Shown here: one piece after another, positions 1 through 7,893 of the stretch
How the letters are laid out: each line of letters starts with the position of its first letter
How positions within the stretch are numbered: the stretch's first letter is position 1
Assembly: GCA_022385805.1 (NCBI GenBank)
Contig: MU277768.1
Coordinates: 1 to 64,000, forward strand
Reading direction: 5' to 3'
DNA length: 64,000 nucleotides
DNA from: Pilatotrama ljubarskyi
Lineage: Eukaryota; Basidiomycota; Agaricomycetes; Polyporales; Polyporaceae
Made by a program: the position numbers and the translations under genes
The notes under the pieces: generated by a model
Seen by the model: only the letters and a program-made list of their open reading frames with translations
Told to the model about the DNA's origin: nothing
The model's database searches: none

Positions 1-1500
1 CTCGCTGGACAGAGTCGATGCTTGGCTGTGCGTGCTCGGTCGGGATGGGTGGGACGACCTCAGATGTGGACGCGAGCGCGTGCATTGAGCCCTTGGAGAA
101 GCGGGACATCTTCGATGCCATGGAGTACCGCGAGTACCGGTAGTCGTCGTAGATATCATCCGCGCCTTCCCAGTCATCGCCGCCATAGTCAGACCCGGAG
201 TGAGCAGAGGGCAGGGGCGTGGCATTGCTGGACGGTGAGTCGGAATAAAGTGATTGGGACCGAGCGGAGGGGGGCAGCTGCGAGAAGCGGTCAGAAAAGT
301 CGGAGTGCGCTGAGGGCGGTGGCTGGGCGACGCTCCGGGGAGACTGGGAGTAGTGTGAGTCCGAACGAGGCGTCTCCAGCGGACCCTCGACCGTCGACTC
401 CGGGGACTGCGTCCGTTGGATGGAGGTACATTCCTCCTCGTCCTCGTGATTGTCTGCATCGCTGTCGTCGTTGCCGCCTGCAAAGTCTTGGAGGAGCGAC
501 AGGCCGATCCCGACGCCGCCGTTTGACAGCCTGGCGCACTGCGCTTGCTAGGCTCGGAGCCCGCGTACATGCTCCACTCGGCGTCCTCCGGAGGGAAGCG
601 GAGCGTGCTGTTGTCGAAGGAATCGAACCGGGGTCTGCCGGGCTGTCCATGGCGAGCAGCTGCTTGGCAATCTGGCCGAGGTGGATGGGCGAGGGCAGGA
701 TGGTGCTGTCCGGCGTGCGGTGCGCGATCTCCACGTCGTCGCGGGCGTCATCGGCCGGGGTGATCGAACCCGAGGACATGGACGCGGACGTCGCGAGGAG
801 GCGTGGCTGGTGGAACGCTCCGGCTGAGGAGAGGTGGTGGGAGAGAGCGGGGCGGCAGATAGACTGGCGGAGGACGTGCTTGTGAGGATGGCCGGTGAGG
901 GGTTGTGCCGTGCAGTGGTGGTGAACGCGCTCTGGGGCAAGGAGAGTCTTGAGACGGGGCAGACCGCAGAGTGCCGTTTGGTGAGGACGAGTTTCTTGAG
1001 ACGGCCGTGGAAGCTGACGGTGTCGCCGCAAAAGTTGCCCACAACGCCTTTGCAATAGCCCTGCGGGAAGCTGAGCATGTTGATCTGGCATGAGAGGATA
1101 GGATGGTACATACAAGAGGGCAGTCATTGGCGGGTGGTCACTGCGGTCTTCTATGACGATGTCTGGACCACAGTGCCTTGTCATAGGGGCGGCGCCCTCT
1201 TGATCAGATGGCAAGTGGTCGTCTTGCTCGTCTCGTTCGTGCTGGAGGTGCTTTCGGAGATTCGCTGCTGCACCTGTCGTTGTCGGGTACACAGGAGAGA
1301 CGAACGTTGGGGATGCGAACGAGGCCGTCGGAGCTGTAGGAGCCATCCGGGAAGCCTGAGGAGAGCCGAATATTGTGTGGAGAGGAGACCGTTTCACTTC
1401 CTTCTTGAACCTGAACCTATTGCTCTCAGCGCACACTGCGAAAGACAGGCGAAAGAAGACATACCAATGACCAAACCCGACCCACATATCCTTGGCCCAC
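1..1500 (-). CDS. Unrecognised Ser/Pro-rich protein, 3' part present, frame disrupted
   Basis: A minus-strand coding signal runs off the left edge of the window. From about 1079 down to 800 the frame starting MLSFPQGYCKGVVGNF reads as a plausible Ser/Pro-rich protein. From about 800 to 645 a second frame carries the plausible segment SPIHLGQIAKQLLAMD. From about 640 to 560 the third frame carries RFDSFDNSTLRFPPEDAEW. From about 555 to 1 the first frame returns with a clearly coding acidic, Ser/Tyr-rich region (GGNDDSDADNHEDEE, then GDDWEGADDIYDDYRY). Each switch is a shift of the same direction and I find no convincing 45-75 nt introns that explain them. Either the assembly lost single bases or the gene is decaying. 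No domain is recognised. The start is uncertain; an upstream Met-rich stretch at 1300-1500 could be a 5' exon or leader. Confidence 0.45.
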
Positions 1501-1502
1501 AC

Positions 1503-3170
1503 TCCCGCGAGTGGAACACTGGTGCGTTCGACTGCTTGGCTCTTGGGCTAAGCGGAGGGCAGAGGGGAGCTTGAGGTTGAAAAGCGAGAGGCAGGGCCAA
1601 TGCGCAAATGCGAAGGCAAGTGTATAGCTCACAGTGCGGGAGCACAGGAGAACGGAGCTGAGGTGAGAGTGCTCGCAGCTGGGACCAGAGTCTCTCAGAG
1701 ACAGACAGAGACAGGAGGAGCTCAACGTGCAAGGAGGCACAGTAGAGACTGCTTAGAGGTACTAAAGCCAGGGGTAGCACGGGGCAGGAAGCAGAGGACA
1801 GTGCACCGTGGCAGTAGGGCTACACCGCGGCACAGACGGGCGGGGAAACCTCCGGGAATCCAAGAGACCTCCTCACTGCCCATGGCCTCGGTGCGCATCT
1901 GCAAGCAGCGGGTGGCTGCGAGACCCCCCCTGTGCCCGTACCTGCCACTGATGCTGGGTGATGGTGTTAGTGCACATGGCCGCACAGAGATGAATGCGTA
2001 GAACATGGAACGAGCACCGATGATTTGGCGCTGAGTTGGACTGCACGTTTGAGCGCTAGTAGCAGCGGCATCGTGGGCACTAGTAGTGCTGCCTCCGAGA
2101 CGTCTTTCCCATCCCACTATTTTTTTCACTGATTTCGAGTGACACCTGGTGGTGAAAACTTGTAGGATACACTGTAGGACACAACTAGCTCCAACTAAAC
2201 TGGTTTGGAGTCCTGGAAGACAATATATTGTCTTCTGCAGCTGGTGTACCATCCTTATAGGTGTCCGCCCTTTTAGCGCCGGCGCAAGAGTAACGACTCT
2301 GTTGAAGTCTTGACTCTTCTTCGGTACTCAGTGCTCTCAAAAATTGCCCCGCACAGACAATGTGGCGACGAGGTCGAGGGAGTCAGCAAGCCAATCCCCA
2401 CCAATCGCTTCGCACGTACGGGACTCGTAGAAGCACACGACTACGAGCAGTGCCGCTCAAGCGATGTCTGACTCCGGCGTAGCAGAAGTCCCAGGCGCAA
2501 ACTCCCTCCTCTCTGTGTCTGTAGTCCCTAGCTCTCAAGCACCGGCCGAAGCAAGCAATGCAGCAGGTGAATTAGAGAATGCCTCTTACAGTAAGTGAAT
2601 TCACTGGCATAAGTCGAACTCACGGATTCCGTGCGCAGCACTGACTTGCACTCAGTCTCATAGTGCGGTACGTCTCTCCATCACATTGAGCTGATTCCTC
2701 GCTGACTAGGTTGTCCTCTCAGTGATTGTCACAACTTATATGGAACTCTTCTGCATCCTTACAGGTGAGTACAACCAACACGTCCTTGGACTAGTGTACC
2801 TTAGCATCCATGAATGTATAACACTGGTCATGAGTCTGCGAATATATGTTGTTCCTTCAATATCTTGCGCGTTTGCGCTCCGCCAGTGAAACCAGGAGGC
2901 TGGGATATCCAGGCAGGATATCCGTAACATGTAAGAAGTGAATCTAAAGCACAGACTTGCGCGCAAGACCATGGGAGTGCTCGCAAAGGATGCAATTCAG
3001 CACGATCTCCAGAATTACATGCCTGGTTTGCAAGCAATCCCGGCAGTTTGCAAGTGCTTAGCTAAGGGCCGTAACAATTATTAATGGGCGTTGGGATTGC
3101 GTGCAATTCCGTGGTTTCCAAGCACTTGCAAGTGCTCGCAGGTGCACGTACGTCTCTGACTATTTTGCTG
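1503..3170. other. Intergenic, no gene supported
   Basis: Only short overlapping reading frames on both strands, without domains or coherent splice structure. The part near 3000-3140 has short repeated words (cttgcaagtgct) that lead into the tandem array to the right. Confidence 0.6.
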
Positions 3171-3179
3171 ATGGCGCGT

Positions 3180-3601
3180 AATTGTAGATGCTCAGGCGGA
3201 GCGTTGTAGTTACAAAGATTGCGCGTCGCATGCGTACTTGTAAATGCTCTGGCGGAGTGTTTGTAACTACAGCACCTGCGCCTCACGCATGCTTGTAGAT
3301 GCTCAGGAGGAGCGTTGTAATAACAGAGACTCCGTGTCGCGCGCGTACTTGTACATGCCCTGGCGGAGTGCCTGTAATTACAGCGCCTGCGCCTCACCCT
3401 CGTGCTTGTAGATGCTCAGGCGGAGCGTTCTAATAACAGAGACTCCGCCTACAAGCACGCACGTTAGGCGCAGGGACTGTAGTTACAGACACTCCGCCAG
3501 GGCATTTACAAGTACATGCGCGGCGCGGAGTCTCTGTAATTACAACACTGCACCTGAGCATGTACAAGCACGCGCGCGAGGCGGAGGTTCTGTAGTTACG
3601 G
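3180..3601. repeat. 56-bp tandem repeat array that switches orientation
   Basis: Starting at about 3187 a unit of 55-57 bp recurs at 3187, 3243, 3298, 3354 and 3411, measured on the shared core ATGCTCNGGNGGAG. Two variants alternate, so the higher-order period is about 112 bp. Near 3440 the array turns around: from there to 3601 the same unit is present as its reverse complement, giving a large imperfect palindrome. Units contain near-palindromic words such as GTAGTTAC / GTAATTAC. No coding logic is visible, although short frames run through it because of the period. Confidence 0.8.
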
Positions 3602-4037
3602 AGGACCCGCGCCTCTCCCGCAAAGGTTTGTCTTGGGCGCTTACATGCAAACTTTTCGAGATCTTTGCCTCATAGCTTGCTCAAAACTTGCTGGATTCTG
3701 GTGGAAACAATCCCAATTGATAGAGCTGCTCCATCCGCATCGACTGGTGCACCTTTGTGATGTCAGAAACCCGATCCTGAGCAGCAAATTAAGCGCCGAA
3801 GTTTGTCCGGCGCTTGCATGTCTGAGGCCCTCCGGCCGAGCAAACAAATTTTGAGGTGCCAAATCTATAGGCGAGTAGTCGTTAAAGAATGGTTTCGAGG
3901 TTACAGGGGGCCGTATCGCGTCGGTGTCCATCGTTTCTGATGGTTTCTGAGCGTCTTTGAGATATGTGCTGAGAGCACCGAGCGAATTCTGGTAAGCGCC
4001 CAAGTGGACAAACCTTGGCAGGAGAGGCACGGGTCCT
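3602..4037. mobile_element. MITE-like element, 436 bp, long terminal inverted repeats
   Basis: The left end (from 3602, AGGACCCGCGCCTCTCC) and the reverse complement of the right end (from 4037, AGGACCCGTGCCTCTCC) match over about 47 bp with a few differences and small gaps, ending near GGGCGCTTAC. The element is flanked by a perfect direct duplication AGTTACGG at 3594-3601 and 4038-4045; the match can be extended to 10 bp if the outer bases are counted as target. The inside has no recognisable transposase, so this is a non-autonomous element. An 8-bp duplication would fit a hAT-type or similar superfamily, which is inference. It sits inside the 56-bp repeat array, which resumes on its right side. 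Confidence 0.85.
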
Positions 4038-4045
4038 AGTTACGG

Positions 4046-4137
4046 ACAATCCCCCAAGCATCCACCGACACGCGCATGAGGCGAGGTATCTGTAACTACA
4101 ACGCTCGGCCTGAGCATCTACAAGCACGGGCGTGAAC
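4046..4137. repeat. Continuation of the 56-bp repeat array, inverted orientation
   Basis: After the MITE-like element the inverted-orientation unit resumes (GTAACTACAACGCTCGGCC followed by GAGCATCTACAAGCACG). This shows the element inserted into a pre-existing array. Confidence 0.75.
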
Positions 4138-4227
4138 AGGCGCTTTGACTGGCAGGAAGATATATCCGGTGAACGAAGAGGGCATCAGAAAGGATATATC
4201 TGCTGTACTGCATGTATAGTCGCGTTT

Positions 4228-4345
4228 TCTTGGTGGAACGAGTTATGGGGAGGGGACGACCGTGCCGTTGAACGCCGCGTGGCCGTACGTGAGGTAGAGC
4301 TCGCTGCATCGAGGAGGGGTGCGTCGCGTGGATGGAGGGTGCGGG
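4228..4345 (-). pseudogene. Truncated copy of the gene fragment at 6862-6987
   Basis: Starting at GGTGGAACGAGTT this stretch matches 6862-6987 nearly base for base, including TTGAACGCCGCGT and CCGTACGTGAGGTAGAGCT, but lacks about 39 bp that are present in the other copy near 6880-6915. It has no open frame of its own on the minus strand equivalent to the longer copy. It is best read as a dispersed, deleted gene relic. Confidence 0.6.
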
Positions 4346-4820
4346 AGGCGGACGGCGAGGGAGCGGCGCGTGACCTGCAGCCTCATCGTGCGCGCGTGGA
4401 GGCGCTCGGTGTGGAAGTTCAAGTTCGAGTTCGTTTCGACCTGGACCTGCGTGCCAAGTGCGTGGGCAGGGTCAGCGGGGGGTAGATGGCGATGTATGTT
4501 GGTCTACGACGGTCCACGGCGGGCGGTGATGTTGCTTGGCGCGAATGTGCTCGAAGAGAAGACAAGAGTTGCGGGCGGCTGCGGGCGAAATGAGCCACGG
4601 GTGCGTTCATGTGCGCCGTCGTCGTTCCCTCTCTCTCCCTTCCCCATCGATCATCTCTATTGTTCGAGTCGAACGACCACATCAATTCCTGACCAGAAGC
4701 TGAGCGGACCACGCCTGGACGTGTTATCTACCCTCATCTCTCCCACCTCGTTCGAACTTCGCAATCGACATCGATTCCATGCGGCTTGACCGTGCTCCCA
4801 TGGGACGCTCTGCTACCTCA

Positions 4821-4826
4821 TATAAG
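4821..4826 (+). promoter_or_regulatory. TATA-like box upstream of the coiled-coil gene
   Basis: TATAAG lies 73 nt upstream of the ATG at 4899. It argues for that ATG over the in-frame ATGs at 4779 and 4851, which would lie upstream of or too close to the expected transcription start. Confidence 0.45.
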
Positions 4827-4898
4827 CCTGAGCACGGCCATTTATCAGCCATGCTCAGCAGCCTTTCCGCACTTGTTCGCCGCATCCTCCATCTCCCC

Positions 4899-6107
4899 AT
4901 GGCCGCTAAGCCCACCACCCTCTGCACCCTCCTCCGTCAGTCGTCGGGCTCCATCCTCACGGTGGACGCTGTCCTTCTCCCCAATATCCTGGAATCGCCG
5001 TACACACTCGCCCCTTCGGAGAAGGACCAATTACACCCCGACCATGCTCGCATCTGCCACCTCGAGTTTTTCAAGGAGCGAGAGGGCCTCCAGCACGAGT
5101 ACATCCTAGCCTTCGTCACCGTCGACGGACAGCCCTGGGACACAGGCAGCCACGTCCGATTGGGGGTCATCCAGTGCGAGCGCAACGTGAACGCCGAGCA
5201 CGATGGGAACAAGAACCACCTCGCCGCTGTCAGCTCCAGCAGTCTTCCCAGGAACCCCTCCCTGTCCACTTCTACTGGACGTGTTTGCATTCCGGCGGCG
5301 GATCGATTCATCGTCTACGATCCCAGCGACATCCATGCTTTGCGCAAGCGCGGGGATGCCTTCCTCTTCTTGTATCGCTTCGAATACACCGATCCTCCTC
5401 CCAGGTACCCGCTCGATTGGAGGGGCATCTCAGCGCGCGACTTCAACCCTCCTGAGGAGTGCCCTACGCGCTCTCGTGAAGACACGTCCCCACCTAGCCT
5501 ATACGATCTCGCTGCTGCCGCCATTACTCTCAACGTCATCGCCCCCGAATATCGCCTCTTCTACAACCAATGCTACTGGTTCGCCTCCATGCTGTTCTAC
5601 ACCCTCGGCGGAGAACCGGCTGCGGAGAGAGGCGAGGCCCAGAGGGACCTTACCGAGGATACCATCCGATCCATTCTCAATCCCATACGCTCCGCACTGG
5701 AGGCTGACAGCGAGGAGGCTCCGGCCGCGCCTGGCAAGCTACCTAAGGTCGGGACGTTCCGTGCCTTGTTCACGCTTGTGGCGCACAAGGATGTCAAGAA
5801 GCTGTACGAGGATCAGGTCTCTGCGGCCTTCGATCGACAGCTGCAAAACGTGTATGGGATATTGCGCGACAAGGTATGTCACGCGCTGCTGCCTTATCGT
5901 GAGGCGGAGGAGGCGAAGGAGGAGGCGCGGCAGAAGGACGAGGAGCTCGCTCGACAGAAGAAGGAGGCGGAGGAGGAGGCGCGGCAGAAGGACGAGGAGC
6001 TCGCTCGACAGAAGAAGGAGGCGGAGGAGGCGAAGAAGGAGGCGAAGGAGGCGAAGGAGCAGCTCGCGGAGTTGAAGAGACGCCTGGCGCTCACTCCCCA
6101 GGTCTAG
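4899..6107 (+). CDS. Hypothetical protein with C-terminal repeated coiled coil
   Basis: A single uninterrupted exon encoding about 402 residues from the ATG at 4899 (MAAKPTTLCTLLRQ), chosen because of the TATA-like box just upstream and good context; in-frame Mets at 4779 and 4851 would lengthen it. The N-terminal 300 residues form a compact region with a Cys/Trp-containing segment YNQCYWFASMLFYTLGG. I do not recognise a named family; it resembles the lineage-expanded hypothetical proteins common in Agaricomycetes (inference). The last 80 residues are a highly charged Glu/Lys/Arg/Ala coiled coil containing two exact copies of an 18-residue unit (EARQKDEELARQKKEAEE), encoded by a 54-bp DNA duplication. 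No signal peptide or membrane segment is seen. Lack of introns is unusual beside its neighbours. Confidence 0.75.
   Translation: MAAKPTTLCTLLRQSSGSILTVDAVLLPNILESPYTLAPSEKDQLHPDHARICHLEFFKEREGLQHEYILAFVTVDGQPWDTGSHVRLGVIQCERNVNAEHDGNKNHLAAVSSSSLPRNPSLSTSTGRVCIPAADRFIVYDPSDIHALRKRGDAFLFLYRFEYTDPPPRYPLDWRGISARDFNPPEECPTRSREDTSPPSLYDLAAAAITLNVIAPEYRLFYNQCYWFASMLFYTLGGEPAAERGEAQRDLTEDTIRSILNPIRSALEADSEEAPAAPGKLPKVGTFRALFTLVAHKDVKKLYEDQVSAAFDRQLQNVYGILRDKVCHALLPYREAEEAKEEARQKDEELARQKKEAEEEARQKDEELARQKKEAEEAKKEAKEAKEQLAELKRRLALTPQV
5922..6029 (+). repeat. 54-bp tandem duplication inside the coding region
   Basis: Two adjacent copies of a 54-bp unit beginning GAGGCGCGGCAGAAGGACG start at 5922 and 5976. 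They keep the frame and lengthen the coiled coil by 18 residues. Confidence 0.85.
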
Positions 6108-6176
6108 TTTCACCTTCGTCAATCGCTCGTGCCACGTCGCTCCCTCGCTACGTACGTTCCACTCGCAGTATACCAT

Positions 6177-6397
6177 GCTCCTCCCCTCTCTTCTCGCCCG
6201 TCTCCCCTTCCAATCCTCGCTTGTGCTCTGTACGATATGATGTCCGGTGCTGTCGTGTTCCCGTTCTCAGGCTGTGCTTACTCGAATGCTCCTCTCCCCT
6301 CTTCGCTCTCCCCTTGCCAAATCCTCGCTTGTCCTGTGTACGATACGGTGTTCGGTGCTGTCGATGTTCCCGTTCTCAGGCTGTGCCTACTCGAGTC
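6177..6397. repeat. About 110-bp tandem duplication in the 3' flank
   Basis: Copy one (about 6177-6285) and copy two (about 6288-6397) share GCTCCTC...CTCTCCCCTT, AATCCTCGCTTGT, TGTACGATA, GGTGCTGTC and CCCGTTCTCAGGCTGTGC in the same order. The copies have diverged by substitutions. The location suggests the 3' untranslated region or downstream flank of the coiled-coil gene. Confidence 0.75.
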
Positions 6398-6767
6398 TTT
6401 GCTATCATGTCTTACCCCAGAATGAATGTGTTCCTTGTTGTCGTACATATATCGGGGCAAAGTTCGCATACTGGCGCTGTGCTTGCCGTTCGTGCTCCTT
6501 GTGCGGTCCGCCACCTGCTGTCGCTCGTAGGGACGCGCGAGGACATTGCTCACTCATGTCTCCGCTAGCGATACAGTTCCAGTACATGGAGAGTCAGCAT
6601 AAATGTTCTTCACTGTATAACTGCACGCCTTTCGTTGCCACAACGGCCGCCCTGGACCGACCAGGTGCAGCGCTCAGGCCTCAACTTGAGCACGTCCAAG
6701 ACCACTCGATCAGACCTGACACTCGAAGTACAAAAATCCACCTGAAGCACACATCGCGAACGTCGAT

Positions 6768-7040
6768 TCAAAAATACAACCCACCCCAGCCCTGCGCTTT
6801 CACCAGCATCCGGTCCGGTCCCTCACGGCTGCCCACCCACGCCGGCCCCGCATCCTCCTGGTGGAACGAGTTGTGCAGGCCGGTCGCGGAGAACGACTTC
6901 GCGGAGAGGTCGACCGTCCCGTTGAACGCCGCGTCGCCGTACGTGAGGTAGAGCTTGCCGCGCATCGACGAGTGGTGCGTCGCGTCGATCGGGCGGTGCG
7001 GCAGCCCAGGGTGGTTCACCCAGAACACGTCCGCGCGGCC
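6768..7040 (-). pseudogene. Gene fragment, C-terminal exon of an unrecognised protein
   Basis: The minus strand carries an open, clearly protein-like segment of about 87 residues (FWVNHPGLPHRPIDATHH, then KLYLTYGDAAFNGTVDLS, ending VKAQGWGG and three more residues before the stop). Codon use is GC3-rich as in real genes here. Further upstream on the same strand, at about 7260-7330, a second protein-like piece (TFDFQIGNTSSWVSLALWV) may be an earlier exon. The intervening exons cannot be joined convincingly, and a truncated copy exists at 4228-4345. I do not recognise the family. It may be a relic or a gene whose other exons were missed. Confidence 0.4.
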
Positions 7041-7411
7041 CGCGCCCGACGACGTGAGCAGCTTCGCGGGCGCGGGCGGCGATCGATGATAGAAGCGAAG
7101 CGTACGTGTCGTTACCCCTAGTGCTCAGTCCACAGTGTAATTGACCACTTCGATATAGCGAATGGAAGCTATGTCGTCCGCTTCCAACCTGGCCAACTCG
7201 GGAATGCTACGTGAGCTCCTCTCTGCCCTCCGCCGCCCCGTTCCAATGCCTTAACGCACTTCACCCACAATGCCAGGCTGACCCACGAGCTGGTGTTGCC
7301 GATCTGGAAGTCGAACGTCTCGCTGACCCTGATGCTTGATAAGAGGGCAAAGAGGTATAAGCAACCTCCTGCGAGACAACGCGCGGCCCTTAGCTGATTC
7401 CTCATTCGTAG

Positions 7412-7592
7412 CGCTCTGAGTCTGCGTGTATTCGGAGAAGATATTACCACAGTAGCCCGTGAAGCGGCAGCAAAGAAGAAGCGAAAAGATCAGGCCTCTG
7501 CTGAGGCATCCGCGGGAGCACCGCTCGTCGAGGATGAGAAGGCAGAGAGTGCTGAGGCTGAGCGGTCCGAGAAGGACGGCGCCGACGAATGA
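7412..7592 (+). CDS. Possible terminal exon of a small plus-strand gene
   Basis: A plus-strand frame preceded by an AG acceptor (CATTCGTAG) reads LRVFGEDITTVAREAAAKKK, then an acidic Ala/Glu-rich tail, and ends with TGA. The basic-then-acidic tail is typical of small nuclear proteins. Upstream exons could not be identified with confidence because the region to the left has no good matching frame. The product is unknown. Confidence 0.35.
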
Positions 7593-7893
7593 TAGTCACT
7601 GAGGAAGTGGTTTCATGGATGTAGAGTTGGGGGCTGACCATATAGCTGTCTCGGCCGGTGCATTGTATATAGTGGCTGTCGAATCACAGGGGTAGCAGAA
7701 ATGCATATATGTACGAGCAGTCAAGCTTCAAGCCTACGCCCGGTTTGGAAAGGAATCCATGACATTGACACAGGCTGATGCGCCAGGGGTAACAATACAA
7801 ACAGGAGAGTATATACGGCAGTAAGTAGCTATAGCGAGAGTCACAAGCACAACACGATCCTGATAGCAATATAACATTCGAGAAATAGGAGTT

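Noticed and set aside
291..1502. A single 403-codon minus-strand frame as one protein
   Set aside because: Its middle part looks coding, but its ends are His/Arg/Pro-rich shadow sequence, while better coding signal lies in the other two frames.
3180..3600. CRISPR-like array
   Set aside because: Units are contiguous and diverged, without unique spacers, and the genome is eukaryotic.
3062..3675. Repetitive frames with recurring Ser-Ala-Arg-Ala motifs
   Set aside because: The protein repeats only reflect the 56-bp DNA period running through all frames; there is no start context, domain or splice logic.
5739..6176. Leu-rich minus-strand frame
   Set aside because: It is the antisense of the Glu/Lys/Arg coiled-coil repeat of the plus-strand gene; the Leu runs come from reverse-complemented GAG/AAG codons.
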